Source: Flavobacterium franklandianum (GTDB taxonomy: Bacteria; Bacteroidota; Bacteroidia; Flavobacteriales; Flavobacteriaceae). From it: DNA of 64,000 bases. A program made the position numbers and the translations under genes. Location: positions 84,814 through 148,813 of the forward strand of contig NZ_VJZR01000009.1 of NCBI RefSeq assembly GCF_007097365.1, written 5' to 3'. Positions 1 through 8,775 of this stretch are shown here, piece after piece (positions within the stretch are counted from its first letter, which is position 1; every line of letters begins with the position of its first letter). The notes under the pieces were generated by a model, which saw only the letters and a program-made list of their open reading frames with translations, was not told the origin of the DNA and searched no databases.

Positions 1-67
1 GTACTTTTCCGTAAAAAGTAGTTACCAATTTTTCAATGTCTGACCTGTTTTTGATATCTGTTTTCAT
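1..67 (-). CDS. Probable group III truncated haemoglobin, N-terminal fragment
   Basis: An ATG on the minus strand at 65-67 opens a frame that runs off the left edge; 22 residues are visible. They start MKTDIKNRSDIEKLV and continue TTFYGKV. This resembles the first helix of group III truncated haemoglobins of Bacteroidota, which begin with a short charged segment followed by a conserved FYxKV. The gene lies 11 bases after the nosY stop in the same direction, so it is probably the next gene of the nos transcript. A haem protein handling NO or oxygen would fit a denitrification cluster. The identification rests on a short stretch and on context. Confidence 0.5.
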   Translation of the reverse strand, partial: MKTDIKNRSDIEKLVTTFYGKV

Positions 68-78
68 TTTTATACTTT

Positions 79-846
79 TTACAAATCTTTATTTTTAAAC
101 TTTTTAAGCGAAATATAAAACGGAATAATTGCCCACAAACACAAAAACATAAACGACACCATCAATCCTATTGCGGTTCCAAAAAAGTCTTTGAATATTG
201 CTCCCGTATAACCCATCATTGCTGAGACATCAAGCTGCAATAAAATTTGAATTCGTGCCAAATCTATTGGGCTAAAAGCCGTTACCGCTACCATTGCTTT
301 TTCGATTGGATATTCCGAAAATTGGAATAACAAGAACAAAACCAGACCATCAAAAAGTAAAGCAAAATACAACCAAGTCATTATGGCAATGCCAATTCCT
401 TTGGCCTTATCTCTGGTGAGAATCGAACTTAAAAACGCCAAAGCCACAAAAATTATGGAAATCAAACAACCTACAATTACCATCATTATTCCAACACTGT
501 CAGGCGCATTAACCAATAGCGGAATTCCTGCTCCAATAAAAAAAGCAGCAACCATTGACAATGACAATCCTAGGAATAAACTCAACCAAATCTTTTTCCG
601 TTTTACAGGCTGACTCAACAAAAGCTCAATAAACTCCGAGGAATTGTATAAATAAATAGTGGCAAAAAGGATTGAAACTAGTGGAACCGTAAATAAAATT
701 ACGTTCAAAATAGTAAGCAATCCTTTGGCAGAATTGTCTTCTAACCCAAAAGAACTCCAAGAAAGTAGTGCTAAAATCAAGGTGTAAGCCAACACAATCT
801 TGTTTTTTAGAATGTCGAGAAATATAATTTTTATGATTCTGTTCAT
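79..846 (-). CDS. nosY: NosY-type ABC transporter permease
   Basis: This 255-residue protein is a polytopic inner membrane protein with about six hydrophobic segments (roughly 15-33, 43-68, 90-110, 118-142, 150-175 and 225-250), the layout of ABC-2 permeases. In nos clusters NosY pairs with the NosF ATPase and works with periplasmic NosD in maturing the copper-sulfur CuZ centre of N2O reductase. It follows nosF in the same direction after a 96-base gap that contains an inverted repeat. The N-terminus, MNRIIKIIFLDILKNK, is a typical cytoplasmic amphipathic start. The family alone could be any ABC-2 permease; gene order makes NosY the best reading. Confidence 0.85.
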   Translation of the reverse strand: MNRIIKIIFLDILKNKIVLAYTLILALLSWSSFGLEDNSAKGLLTILNVILFTVPLVSILFATIYLYNSSEFIELLLSQPVKRKKIWLSLFLGLSLSMVAAFFIGAGIPLLVNAPDSVGIMMVIVGCLISIIFVALAFLSSILTRDKAKGIGIAIMTWLYFALLFDGLVLFLLFQFSEYPIEKAMVAVTAFSPIDLARIQILLQLDVSAMMGYTGAIFKDFFGTAIGLMVSFMFLCLWAIIPFYISLKKFKNKDL

Positions 847-877
847 AATACAAAAATTAAGTTTTATTTCTTTTTCA

Positions 878-930
878 AACCATTAAGAAAATTAAGAAAA
901 CACTTAATGAAACTTAATTTCATAATGGTT
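878..930. repeat. Intergenic inverted repeat, AACCATTAAG family, copy 1
   Basis: The left arm AACCATTAAG (878-887) faces TAATGGTT (923-930). The interior is built from repeated TTAAG/CTTAA words, so a long AT-rich hairpin can form. A second copy with the same arms and interior vocabulary lies at 3971-4036 in the same operon. It sits between nosF and nosY and is probably transcribed as part of the operon message. Confidence 0.7.
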
Positions 931-942
931 CAAAATTAAGTT

Positions 943-1650
943 TCATTGTTTTGATTTCAAAATACTTGCAATTGCCTTTGAAATTCTTTGTTCGTTTGTT
1001 GTTTGCAATAAATCGTGAACTGTTTTATGAAAATGAACTTTGCCGTCTTGCATAAAAATAATTTCGCTTATCAAATCATCGAGTTCGCTCAATAGATGGG
1101 AAGTAATCAGGATGAGTTTTCCTTTTTCTCGCTCCTTTATTATTTTTTCTTTCAATATTTCCGAAGCCAAAGGATCTAAACCCGCTGTAGGTTCATCTAA
1201 AATCAACACATCGGGATTAAACAGAAAAGCCAATGTAGCACTCACCTTTTGGGTTGTTCCTCCTGAAAGCGTCCGCATTTGTTTGTCGAATATTTTTTCG
1301 AGTTCGAAAGCTTTGATTAAATCCTCATCCAAAACGGCATCTGAATTTCTAATTTTTTTCATCATTTCGATGATTTGACCCACCGTCATATAATCTGGAT
1401 AACGTCCTATTTGCGGCATATAACCAATTTGTTCCCGATATTTATATTTATTGAGTATCGATTTTTGGTCAAACAAAATATCGCCTTTACTAGGAATCAC
1501 CATTCCCAAAACACTTTTTATCAAAGTGGTTTTTCCACAACCATTAGGACCAATTAGTGCGACACATTTTCCTTTATTGAAAGTAAGATTGACATCACTT
1601 AAAACTTCTAACTTTCCGAATTTTTTATATATATTTTTAATTTCAATCAT
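943..1650 (-). CDS. nosF: NosF-type ABC transporter ATP-binding protein
   Basis: This 235-residue ABC ATPase has a Walker A motif GPNGCGKT (residues 34-41), signature LSGG (128-131), Walker B LILDEP (149-154) and a switch histidine in ITSH. It would energise the NosY permease for assembly of the CuZ centre of nitrous oxide reductase in the periplasm. Its start overlaps the nosD stop by four bases (ATGA), indicating translational coupling. Length and motif spacing are normal for the family. The assignment to NosF rather than a generic ABC subunit rests on its position between nosD and nosY. Confidence 0.9.
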   Translation of the reverse strand: MIEIKNIYKKFGKLEVLSDVNLTFNKGKCVALIGPNGCGKTTLIKSVLGMVIPSKGDILFDQKSILNKYKYREQIGYMPQIGRYPDYMTVGQIIEMMKKIRNSDAVLDEDLIKAFELEKIFDKQMRTLSGGTTQKVSATLAFLFNPDVLILDEPTAGLDPLASEILKEKIIKEREKGKLILITSHLLSELDDLISEIIFMQDGKVHFHKTVHDLLQTTNEQRISKAIASILKSKQ

Positions 1651-2876
1651 AGCGATAATGAGTGCATTAATGGTGTTTTGTCGATAAAATTATCAGGTGT
1701 GATACTGGGTAATATTTTCTCAGATTTATCTAAAAGTGTTATCATAAAGCTTCTGAAAAGTAACATCGCTGAAGGGTTATTTTCAGTAAGAACTGCGAAC
1801 AAACTCAAGGGTCGAAATGGCACATCACCAACTCCGTTTTTGTCTAAATCATAGCCTTCATATTTGTCCCAATAATTGCCATCAAAAGTATTCAAAACCA
1901 GACTTCCGTTAGTGCTAATATCAAAAGTGTTCCCAACAAAATTGTTGTTTTTAATGATGTTTTCCATACAACTCGCTTGAATTTTCATTCCCCAACCATT
2001 GGCTTCAAAAATGTTTTTTTCGACTAAAATTCGGCTTGTTCCTTCCATATGAATTCCTGATGTATTTCTAGAAAATTTGTTCCCAATAATGTAACTGTCT
2101 GAGATTTCTTTTAGGAACAATCCGTAAGCTGCATCGCCCCAATTTTCTTCAAAATAATTATTAAACATTTTCACTCTTCGGGTAAACATAACCGCCACTC
2201 CAGCACCATTATTTTTGAAAACATTAGAAATATAAGCATCATCATTAGAAAACATAAAATGCAATCCGTAACGAACATTATGAGTAGAAATATTTCGCCA
2301 GATTACCGAATTAGTGACAAATTCGAAATAAATCCCATCTCGATGACCTGAAATAGTATTGGCAGTAACTTGAAGACTATCACTTTTCCAACAATGAATT
2401 CCGTTACCAATTAGTTGTTCTTGCTTTCCGGAGGCTTTAATCTTATTATTTTTGATAATACAATTCGTTCCGTTTTGAATATAAATCCCGAAGAAATTAT
2501 TGTCGAGAATATTGTTTTGTATCACAACATTTTTTCGGTTATAGACTTTTATTCCGCAAGGATCTTCAAGAGTTCCATAGCCTGAATTGATTACTTTAAA
2601 ACCTTGAACTATGACACCATCGGCTTTTATAGACAAAACTTCATATTTTTTTTGGCCGTCTAATGTTGGATAACTTATGCCTAGAAAAGTTATTTTTTTA
2701 TTAATACTAATATTTCCTTCTTTATAAATTCCTTTATACACTAAAATTGTATCGTCAACTTTGGCCAAAGCAATTGCTTTTTTAATAGATTTTAAAGGTT
2801 TATTTATCCCTACTTCAATCACTTTAGCTTGAAGAAAGAATGAAAATAGCAGAAAAAAAAAGATGATGTTTTTCAT
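1647..2876 (-). CDS. nosD: NosD periplasmic copper-centre maturation protein
   Basis: The protein has 409 residues with a cleavable signal peptide (about residues 1-17, ending FFLQA). It then shows repeated NNxI/NxIxxN turns across residues 60-340, the mark of a right-handed parallel beta-helix of the NosD/CASH type. NosD is periplasmic and is required with NosF and NosY to build the CuZ cluster of NosZ. It lies downstream of the NosL fusion gene and overlaps nosF by four bases. Repeat content and the surrounding nos genes agree, so confidence is high. Confidence 0.93.
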   Translation of the reverse strand: MKNIIFFFLLFSFFLQAKVIEVGINKPLKSIKKAIALAKVDDTILVYKGIYKEGNISINKKITFLGISYPTLDGQKKYEVLSIKADGVIVQGFKVINSGYGTLEDPCGIKVYNRKNVVIQNNILDNNFFGIYIQNGTNCIIKNNKIKASGKQEQLIGNGIHCWKSDSLQVTANTISGHRDGIYFEFVTNSVIWRNISTHNVRYGLHFMFSNDDAYISNVFKNNGAGVAVMFTRRVKMFNNYFEENWGDAAYGLFLKEISDSYIIGNKFSRNTSGIHMEGTSRILVEKNIFEANGWGMKIQASCMENIIKNNNFVGNTFDISTNGSLVLNTFDGNYWDKYEGYDLDKNGVGDVPFRPLSLFAVLTENNPSAMLLFRSFMITLLDKSEKILPSITPDNFIDKTPLMHSLSL

Positions 2877-2921
2877 TTTTGTAATAACTAACTATTGAAA
2901 AGTTTAAAGCTTAACAAAAAA

Positions 2922-3938
2922 TTATTTTGATAAAATTGCTTCCCAAGAAAGCGGCTGGGCATTCAATTTTATTCCAAATTCCTTCGCATCCGTTTCTTTG
3001 GAGAAAGCAATAATCCCACCTCTCATAGGACTTTGAATAGTTCCTCCTGAAAGGAAAAACGCTGTATTTGTTGGTATTAAAACATTGTCTTGGGCAAAAT
3101 CATTTACAAAGTAAGCGCCCATTTTAGTCTCTGAATTTTCTTTGCAATAATTCATCATACACGAAATATCATCAAATTTATAGGCTCTTCTTTTTTCGGT
3201 AATCACTTCGGCTGCAAATTTTCCATCGGCAATGCTCATTCCGCAAAAATCGCAATTATCAGCATTTAATTTAATCGGAACCGCTTTGTCATTGGCACAA
3301 GAAAAAACAGTAATTGATAAAAGTAAAAATAGCGCAGGCTGAATGTTTTGTTTTCTAAATCTATTCAAAAGTTTAGTTTCCTTCACCACGATAATAAGTA
3401 GCAAAACTCCAGCTGCGACCAACATCCATCCACCAATATCTGGAATGGAATACGCTCCAAAATTAAGCAGTTGTTTGTATCCAATTAAGGGTGGTTGATA
3501 GGCCATTCCTGGCACCACTATTGCGGCATTTGGATTGAGATTATGGCCGTATTCATAGTTCCATCTGTAAAAATCAATACCTGCCAAGATACCGAAAATC
3601 ATGAAAGATGCCAGAAGAATTAGTACGCCCTTTCTTTTGTCTATGAATACCATTGCTAAGGCAAACAATCCGAAAAAGCCAAAGATATAAGGCAAGATTT
3701 TAAATTCTGGAAAATCTTCGGTATGCAAAGTTTTCATTCCTATATAGTGATTTAATCCGTTGATAATATCTACATCACCACCTATTTTGTTTGCGTGTAA
3801 TTGTAGCACCAATCCTTCGGGATATTGAGGTGCTTCGAGCTCTATTCTCCACATTGGAAAAAACAAAGAGGCAAAAAATAAGGCACTCACAGCCAAAAGA
3901 ACTACTTTTGAAAATAATGATATTTTTGAAGTAATCAT
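2922..3938 (-). CDS. nosL: Fusion of a polytopic membrane protein with NosL copper chaperone
   Basis: This 338-residue protein has two parts. Residues 1-195 form a membrane domain with an N-terminal segment (10-28), further segments near 82-98, 105-120 and 170-186, and a periplasmic-looking loop (30-78). Residues 200-338 are NosL-like and carry the copper-binding CDFCGM motif (Cys229, Cys232, Met234). An internal lipobox-like stretch ending in Cys214 (SITVFSC) remains just before the NosL part. This suggests a once separate NosL lipoprotein was joined to the upstream membrane protein. NosL delivers Cu(I) to NosZ. The gene lies between nosZ and nosD on the same strand. I cannot tell whether the lipobox is ever processed. 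Confidence 0.88.
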   Translation of the reverse strand: MITSKISLFSKVVLLAVSALFFASLFFPMWRIELEAPQYPEGLVLQLHANKIGGDVDIINGLNHYIGMKTLHTEDFPEFKILPYIFGFFGLFALAMVFIDKRKGVLILLASFMIFGILAGIDFYRWNYEYGHNLNPNAAIVVPGMAYQPPLIGYKQLLNFGAYSIPDIGGWMLVAAGVLLLIIVVKETKLLNRFRKQNIQPALFLLLSITVFSCANDKAVPIKLNADNCDFCGMSIADGKFAAEVITEKRRAYKFDDISCMMNYCKENSETKMGAYFVNDFAQDNVLIPTNTAFFLSGGTIQSPMRGGIIAFSKETDAKEFGIKLNAQPLSWEAILSK

Positions 3939-3970
3939 ACTATTTTTTAATTATAAATGGTTTAAAAAAT

Positions 3971-4036
3971 GAACCATTAAGAAATTTAAGTTGATTAAGA
4001 TGTGTAACTTAATATTCTTAATTTTCTTAATGGTTC
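3971..4036. repeat. Intergenic inverted repeat, AACCATTAAG family, copy 2
   Basis: The left arm GAACCATTAAG (3971-3981) pairs with CTTAATGGTTC (4026-4036). Inner segments GAAATTTAAG and CTTAATATTCTTAA add further pairing. The element fills the gap between nosZ and the nosL fusion gene. It matches the copy at 878-930 in arm sequence and internal words. Confidence 0.75.
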
Positions 4037-4060
4037 GAAAAAAAGTTAACCTTGAATTAA

Positions 4061-6037
4061 TTATTTAGTTGCTGGCACATTTGTTCCTAAGCTAAACGTT
4101 AATGGAACATTGCTTCCTGCTGGAGATACTCTCACATAACCTTGCATTTCTTGGTGCAAAGCACTACAGAAATCGGTGCAATAGAAAGGAACTATACCTA
4201 CTTTTTTAGGAAGCCATTTTAGTGTAGAGGTTTCTCCTGGCATAATAAGTAGCTCGCCATTATCGGCTCCTTTTATGGCAAATCCGTGAGGAACATCCCA
4301 ATCTTGCTCTAAGTTAGTCACGTGGAAATAAACCTCATCACCCACTTTTATTCCTTCGATATTATCCGGTGCAAAGTGAGAACGAATCGAAGTCATATAA
4401 ACATCAACTCTATTGCCGCTTCGAACTACTTTTGATTCTTTCTCCCCTTTGGTAACGAAAGGATGATTGTTTTCTTCAATTTTATAGAATTTCAATTGGC
4501 CGTTATTTCGAATCAAATCAGCTGGTGCTGCTTGTGCATAATGTGGTTCTCCAATGGTTGGAAAATCCAAAATCAATTGCATTTTATCACCGCTAATGTC
4601 AAATATTTGGGCACTTTGAGCTAGTTCTGGACCTGTGGGTAAATATCTATCTTTGGTAATTTTGTTGTAAGCAATCAAATATTTCCCGAAAGGTTTTCTA
4701 CTATCGCCACCAGGAATACAAAGGTGTCCAACAGAATAATAGGTTGGAACTCTGTCTAAAACTTTCAATGATTTGATGTCCCATTTCACCACTTCAGAAG
4801 AAACGAAGAAGGTAGTGTACGCATTTCCTTTTCCATCAAATTCCGTATGCAATGGTCCAAGACCAGGTTTTTGAACTTCGCCGTGCAAGGCTGCTTCGTA
4901 TTTGATTACTGGTATTCCGTCATATTCACCATCAAATTGTTTGTTTTTGATAGCATTTTGCATTTTGTCAAAACTAAACACAGGAATCAAAGCAGCTAAT
5001 TTTCCAGAACCTACAATGTATTCCCCTGTTGGATCCACGTCACAACCGTGAGGCGATTTTGGACAAGGAATCATATAACATATGTCTTTTAATTCTTTAG
5101 CACTTAATACTAAAACCTCCGTTCTGATTTCAGATTTTGCAGTATGGGTTTTTTCGTCATAGATATTGTGAGCATATTTTGTAGTTACTTTTTTGGCTTT
5201 ACCCGCTTTTACATATTCTTCGGCTTTTTTCCAGTTGACTGCCATAATGAAATCTTTGTCTTTTTGGGAAGCATTCACTTCAAGCAACGTATTGGCTTGT
5301 TCTGTATTGTAGCAAGAGAAGAAAAACCAACCGTGCGATTTTCCTTTACCGGCATGACTTAAATCGAAATTTACGCCTGGAGCTTCTATTTGGAAAGCTA
5401 TATCCATTTCACCTGCTTTTCCCACTTTTACAAAACTCAAATATCCTTTGAAGTTTTCTTTATAGGTATTAATTGGAACGTCACCGTTTACATTATCCGG
5501 CGGAACGCTAAAACGAGTTCCAGCAACCACATATTCCGTATTTTCTGTAATGAAAGGAGAAGAATGATTTCCTGCGCTGTTAGGCAATTCGATAATTTCT
5601 TTTGTAGTAAACGTTTTCAAATCAACACGTGCAATACGAGGTGTATTATTGGCATTGGCAAAAAGCCAACGGCCATCAACTTGCCCATTCGTTTGAGACA
5701 ATTCAGTATGATGTTGATCATCCCAAGGGATAAAACCGTGAGAAGTGTTTAGCATAGGTTTTGTCTCTTCATTGTAGCCATAACCACTTTGAGGATCGGC
5801 AGAAAAAACAGGAATAACCCTTAAAAGTCTTCCACTTGGTAAGCCATAAACGCTCACTTGACCACTAAAACCTCCAGAAACGAAATTATAGAATTCATCA
5901 TATTTTCCTGGGGCAACATACGCCTTTTGGGCTGCATCACCACTAACAACATCCCCTGAATTTTTAGGCTTGCAAGAACTAAAAAATGCGGCTACCAAAA
6001 CGATGGCCAAACCCGCTTTTATAAATTGGTTATTCAT
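4061..6037 (-). CDS. nosZ: Nitrous oxide reductase, clade II (Sec/lipoprotein type)
   Basis: NosZ reduces N2O to N2 outside the cytoplasm. The 658-residue chain starts with a lipoprotein signal ending in FFSSC (Cys22) and has no twin-arginine motif, the mark of the Sec-dependent clade II enzymes. A beta-propeller domain with CuZ ligands begins near DDQHH (106-110). The C-terminal cupredoxin domain carries the CuA site CTDFC...H..M (Cys620, Cys624, His628, Met631). The cytochrome c gene lies 31 bases upstream and probably supplies electrons. Length is normal for clade II. Family-level identification is secure. Confidence 0.97.
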   Translation of the reverse strand: MNNQFIKAGLAIVLVAAFFSSCKPKNSGDVVSGDAAQKAYVAPGKYDEFYNFVSGGFSGQVSVYGLPSGRLLRVIPVFSADPQSGYGYNEETKPMLNTSHGFIPWDDQHHTELSQTNGQVDGRWLFANANNTPRIARVDLKTFTTKEIIELPNSAGNHSSPFITENTEYVVAGTRFSVPPDNVNGDVPINTYKENFKGYLSFVKVGKAGEMDIAFQIEAPGVNFDLSHAGKGKSHGWFFFSCYNTEQANTLLEVNASQKDKDFIMAVNWKKAEEYVKAGKAKKVTTKYAHNIYDEKTHTAKSEIRTEVLVLSAKELKDICYMIPCPKSPHGCDVDPTGEYIVGSGKLAALIPVFSFDKMQNAIKNKQFDGEYDGIPVIKYEAALHGEVQKPGLGPLHTEFDGKGNAYTTFFVSSEVVKWDIKSLKVLDRVPTYYSVGHLCIPGGDSRKPFGKYLIAYNKITKDRYLPTGPELAQSAQIFDISGDKMQLILDFPTIGEPHYAQAAPADLIRNNGQLKFYKIEENNHPFVTKGEKESKVVRSGNRVDVYMTSIRSHFAPDNIEGIKVGDEVYFHVTNLEQDWDVPHGFAIKGADNGELLIMPGETSTLKWLPKKVGIVPFYCTDFCSALHQEMQGYVRVSPAGSNVPLTFSLGTNVPATK

Positions 6038-6068
6038 AACATATTAGTTTTTTGGTTTTTTAAATTTC

Positions 6069-6542
6069 TTATTTAACACCGTCATTTTGACGCATATACT
6101 CTAAAATATTTCTAGCATCTGCATCAGTAAGAGATTGATTTGGCATACGCACTAAACAAATTTCTAATTGTGCTTGTAATTCTGGATCTTTATCAATCAT
6201 AGGATCTGGATTGGTAATAAAATTCATAATCCATTCTGGTTTTTGACGCTCAGTAACTCCTTTCCATCCTGGACCTACTAATTTTTCATCTGTCAATTTG
6301 TGACAAGCAGAACATTTAACCGCTTGGATTTTTTCGCCTTCAGCTGCCATTGCAACATCTAGTTTATCCCCTAAATCTATAGATGTGTGCTTTCCTAAAC
6401 CTCTATTAGGATCGTAAGAAGAATCTCCTGCATCAGCTTCGGTAGTCGCTGAACCAGTTGAAAAATCTTCGGTATCTTTTTCTTTCTTTCCGCAAGAAGT
6501 AAACATTGCTATTGCAACAATAAATAATGATAATTTGTACAT
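6069..6542 (-). CDS. Monohaem cytochrome c lipoprotein of the nos cluster
   Basis: This 157-residue protein has a lipoprotein signal ending in MFTSC (Cys17) and an acidic linker (residues 20-60). A class I cytochrome c domain carries the haem motif CSACH (77-81) and a distal methionine in the VRMPNQSL segment. It is the first gene of the leftward nos operon, directly before nosZ, so it probably donates electrons to NosZ from the outer face of a membrane. The gene follows the FNR/CRP-like palindrome at 6598-6613. The partner assignment is inferred from position. Confidence 0.9.
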   Translation of the reverse strand: MYKLSLFIVAIAMFTSCGKKEKDTEDFSTGSATTEADAGDSSYDPNRGLGKHTSIDLGDKLDVAMAAEGEKIQAVKCSACHKLTDEKLVGPGWKGVTERQKPEWIMNFITNPDPMIDKDPELQAQLEICLVRMPNQSLTDADARNILEYMRQNDGVK

Positions 6543-6597
6543 AAAAATTGGATTTTAAATTTCTTGTACAAATTTCTGAATCCGTTTGCTAAAGGAT

Positions 6598-6613
6598 TAT
6601 GATTGCAATCATA
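6598..6613. promoter_or_regulatory. FNR/CRP-type palindrome upstream of the nos operon
   Basis: TATGATTGCAATCATA is a perfect 16-bp palindrome. Its TGAT-N4-ATCA core matches the FNR/CRP half-site pattern. On the minus strand a GAAATTTG sequence (6569-6576, plus-strand coordinates) resembles the Bacteroidota -7 box TAnnTTTG. If that box is used, the palindrome centre lies about 41 bases upstream of transcription start, the usual class II activator position. An oxygen- or NO-responsive activator is an inference; no regulator gene is in the window next to it. Confidence 0.6.
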
Positions 6614-6712
6614 CTTAAAAAAGTATTTTATATATAATTAAAATTTTGTTAAGAATTAAACCTTTAAAACATATCCAAGTCTTATCATTATAACTTAAAA
6701 AATATAATACAA

Positions 6713-7183
6713 ATGAAAAGATTATTTGTTTTAGCATTATTACTAGTTGGCACAACTATAATGGCACAAGAGAGAAACAGGAAACATCAAGGAAATGCAA
6801 TGGAGCAATTTACTCCAGAGCAAAAAAATCAATTGATGTTAAAAAAAATGACTTTAGAATTAGATTTGAATGATGCCCAACAAAAAGAAATGAGCGGATT
6901 TATTTCTGATAAAATAGCTAAAAAAGAAGCTCATAAAGCCGAGATGAAAGCGATGAAAGAAAAAGGAATAAAACCCACCAATGACGAACGTTTTGCAATG
7001 CATATGAAAATGCTTGACGAACAAATTGCCGCAAAAAAAAGTATGCAAAAAATCCTAAATGCAAGGCAATTTGAAAAATGGACTTCGCTAAAAGAAGAAC
7101 ATAAAGGAAATCGTGAAGGAAATCGTGAAGAAAATCAACCAAGAAAACGTGAAGCAAAACATCAAGGTCAAAGACAAGGTTAA
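6713..7183 (+). CDS. Spy/CpxP-like periplasmic protein
   Basis: This 156-residue protein has a signal peptide (residues 1-18, ending TIMAQ) followed by a highly charged helical domain rich in Lys, Glu and Met. It contains FTPEQKNQLMLKKMTLELDL, the LTxxQ-like pattern of the Spy/CpxP family, and a basic Gly/Arg/Asn tail with a repeated EGNRE unit (about 136-143). Such proteins are periplasmic chaperones or metal/stress sensors. It is divergent from the nos operon and shares its regulatory gap, but nothing shows a functional link. A second family member lies at 28924-29388. A terminator follows at 7218-7249. Confidence 0.7.
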   Translation: MKRLFVLALLLVGTTIMAQERNRKHQGNAMEQFTPEQKNQLMLKKMTLELDLNDAQQKEMSGFISDKIAKKEAHKAEMKAMKEKGIKPTNDERFAMHMKMLDEQIAAKKSMQKILNARQFEKWTSLKEEHKGNREGNREENQPRKREAKHQGQRQG

Positions 7184-7217
7184 AATTTAATAGTTAGTAG
7201 AATTGGTTGATTTGCAT

Positions 7218-7249
7218 AACTTCCGGCTGGTTACCGGAAGTTTTTTTTT
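7218..7249 (+). terminator. Rho-independent terminator after the Spy-like gene
   Basis: AACTTCCGG (7218-7226) pairs with CCGGAAGTT (7234-7242) across a 7-base loop and is followed by a run of T to 7249. Confidence 0.9.
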
Positions 7250-7312
7250 CTCACCCCAACCCTCTCCACACGAACGACAGCGAACTGGCGAAGCAAAGGA
7301 GAGAGAGAAGGA
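7250..7312. repeat. CCCCAACCCTCTCC hairpin repeat interrupted by a 25-bp element
   Basis: The stretch opens with CTCACCCCAACCCTCTCC and closes with AGGAGAGAGAG, the two arms of a pyrimidine/purine hairpin related to the one at 22001-22028. Between the arms lies a 25-bp segment (7271-7295) that matches 22 of 25 positions of 21335-21359, where it interrupts a different repeat. The segment therefore looks like an independently moving or templated insert. Confidence 0.6.
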
Positions 7313-7323
7313 AAATTTAATTA

Positions 7324-8610
7324 CTAAAATGTCTTTGAAACCTTATCTACTGCTTGAATGGTAAAATCCAAGTCTTCATATGAAAGTGCATCGGTGATAA
7401 ACCAAGTTTCATAAGCTGATGGCGCAATATAAATTCCTTCTTTCAACAATCCGTGGAAGAATTTTTTGAAGGTTTCATTATCTCCTTTTGCAGCAGATTG
7501 AAAATCGAAAACTGGAGCAGCATCAAAATGTACCGAAATCATGGAACCTATTGTGTTAATAGTAAATTCGACTTTATTTGCTTTCAAAACTTTGCCAATT
7601 CCAGCCGCTAAATAGGCTGTTTTTTCTTCTAATCTTTTGAAAATTGCTCGATCATTATCCAATGCTTGAAGCATGGCCAATCCTGCTGCCATTGCCAACG
7701 GATTTCCAGACAAAGTTCCGGCTTGATACACAGGTCCAAGAGGCGCTAAATAATTCATAATTTCATTTCTGGCTGCAAAAGCTCCTACTGGTAATCCACC
7801 ACCAATTACTTTTCCGAAACAAACTATGTCGGCTTTAATGTTAAACAATTCCTGAACTCCTCCTCTTGCTAAACGAAAACCGGTCATTACCTCATCGAAA
7901 ATCAGGAGAATTCCATTATCAGTACACAATTGGCGTACCCCTTCAAGAAAACCTTTATTGGGTGGAATACAACCCATATTTCCTGCAACAGGCTCCACAA
8001 TTATAGCAGCAATTTCGTTTTTATTGGCTTCTATTAAAGTCGAAACATTTTCTAAATCATTGTATTTTGCGAGCAAAGTATCTTTGGCAGTTCCGGCAGT
8101 TACTCCAGGACTGTTTGGCGAACCAAAAGTAACCGCACCACTTCCTGCTTGTATCAAAAATGAATCTGAATGTCCGTGATAACATCCTGCAAATTTGATA
8201 ATTTTATCTTTTTTGGTAAATCCACGAGCAAGACGAACAGCACTCATACAGGCCTCAGTTCCTGAATTTACGAATCTTATTTTATCAATATTTGGAACCA
8301 TAGAAACTGCTAATGCTGCGATTTGAGTTTCTAACTCTGTTGGCATTCCAAAGGAAGTTCCTAGTTTGGCTTTTTCGATTACGGCATCTACAACGGGTTG
8401 AAAAGCGTGACCCAGAATCATTGGCCCCCATGAATTGATATAATCTATTAGTTTGTTTCCATCTTCGTCAAATAAATATGCTCCTTTGGCACTTTTTACA
8501 AAAATAGGCGTTCCTCCAACAGCTTTAAAAGCACGAACTGGAGAATTTACACCACCTGGAATTACTTTTTCTGCTTCAGCAAAAAGCTGACTGCTTCTTT
8601 GATATAACAT
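7324..8610 (-). CDS. hemL: Glutamate-1-semialdehyde 2,1-aminomutase
   Basis: HemL converts glutamate-1-semialdehyde to 5-aminolevulinate in the C5 haem pathway. The 428-residue class III aminotransferase fold shows the substrate-entry motif [10 protein letters not shown] (19-28), the PLP aspartate in [12 protein letters not shown] (Asp239), and the Schiff-base lysine in [13 protein letters not shown] (Lys267). Length is typical. The gene stands alone; a divergent terminator/repeat lies on its 3' side and a repeat-filled gap on its 5' side. The [10 protein letters not shown] signature separates it from other class III aminotransferases. Confidence 0.97.
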   Translation of the reverse strand: MLYQRSSQLFAEAEKVIPGGVNSPVRAFKAVGGTPIFVKSAKGAYLFDEDGNKLIDYINSWGPMILGHAFQPVVDAVIEKAKLGTSFGMPTELETQIAALAVSMVPNIDKIRFVNSGTEACMSAVRLARGFTKKDKIIKFAGCYHGHSDSFLIQAGSGAVTFGSPNSPGVTAGTAKDTLLAKYNDLENVSTLIEANKNEIAAIIVEPVAGNMGCIPPNKGFLEGVRQLCTDNGILLIFDEVMTGFRLARGGVQELFNIKADIVCFGKVIGGGLPVGAFAARNEIMNYLAPLGPVYQAGTLSGNPLAMAAGLAMLQALDNDRAIFKRLEEKTAYLAAGIGKVLKANKVEFTINTIGSMISVHFDAAPVFDFQSAAKGDNETFKKFFHGLLKEGIYIAPSAYETWFITDALSYEDLDFTIQAVDKVSKTF

Positions 8611-8617
8611 TTTAAAA

Positions 8618-8775
8618 TTATGAGTTTAAGGGTTTAAAATTGTTTAAGAGTTTAAAAATTTAAAAATTTAAAGTTAGGAATTGAAAATTGAAATTACTAT
8701 TGATTTTTTTCGTTATAGTTTATTAGATTATGCCATTAAACTTTAAACCATTTTAAACTTTGAACTTTTAAATTA
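8618..8775. repeat. TTTAAA-rich degenerate intergenic repeat
   Basis: The gap between hemL and the glucosaminidase gene consists of reiterated GTTTAA/GTTTAAAA words on the left and their complements (CTTTAAACC, TTTTAAACTTTG) on the right, so the whole gap can fold back on itself. No reading frame is visible. It resembles the other low-complexity fold-back gaps of this window but shares no arm sequence with them. Confidence 0.5.

Noticed and set aside
5144..5752. Open frames on the plus strand opposite nosZ
   Set aside because: They are antisense shadows of a well-supported coding sequence with no recognisable domains.
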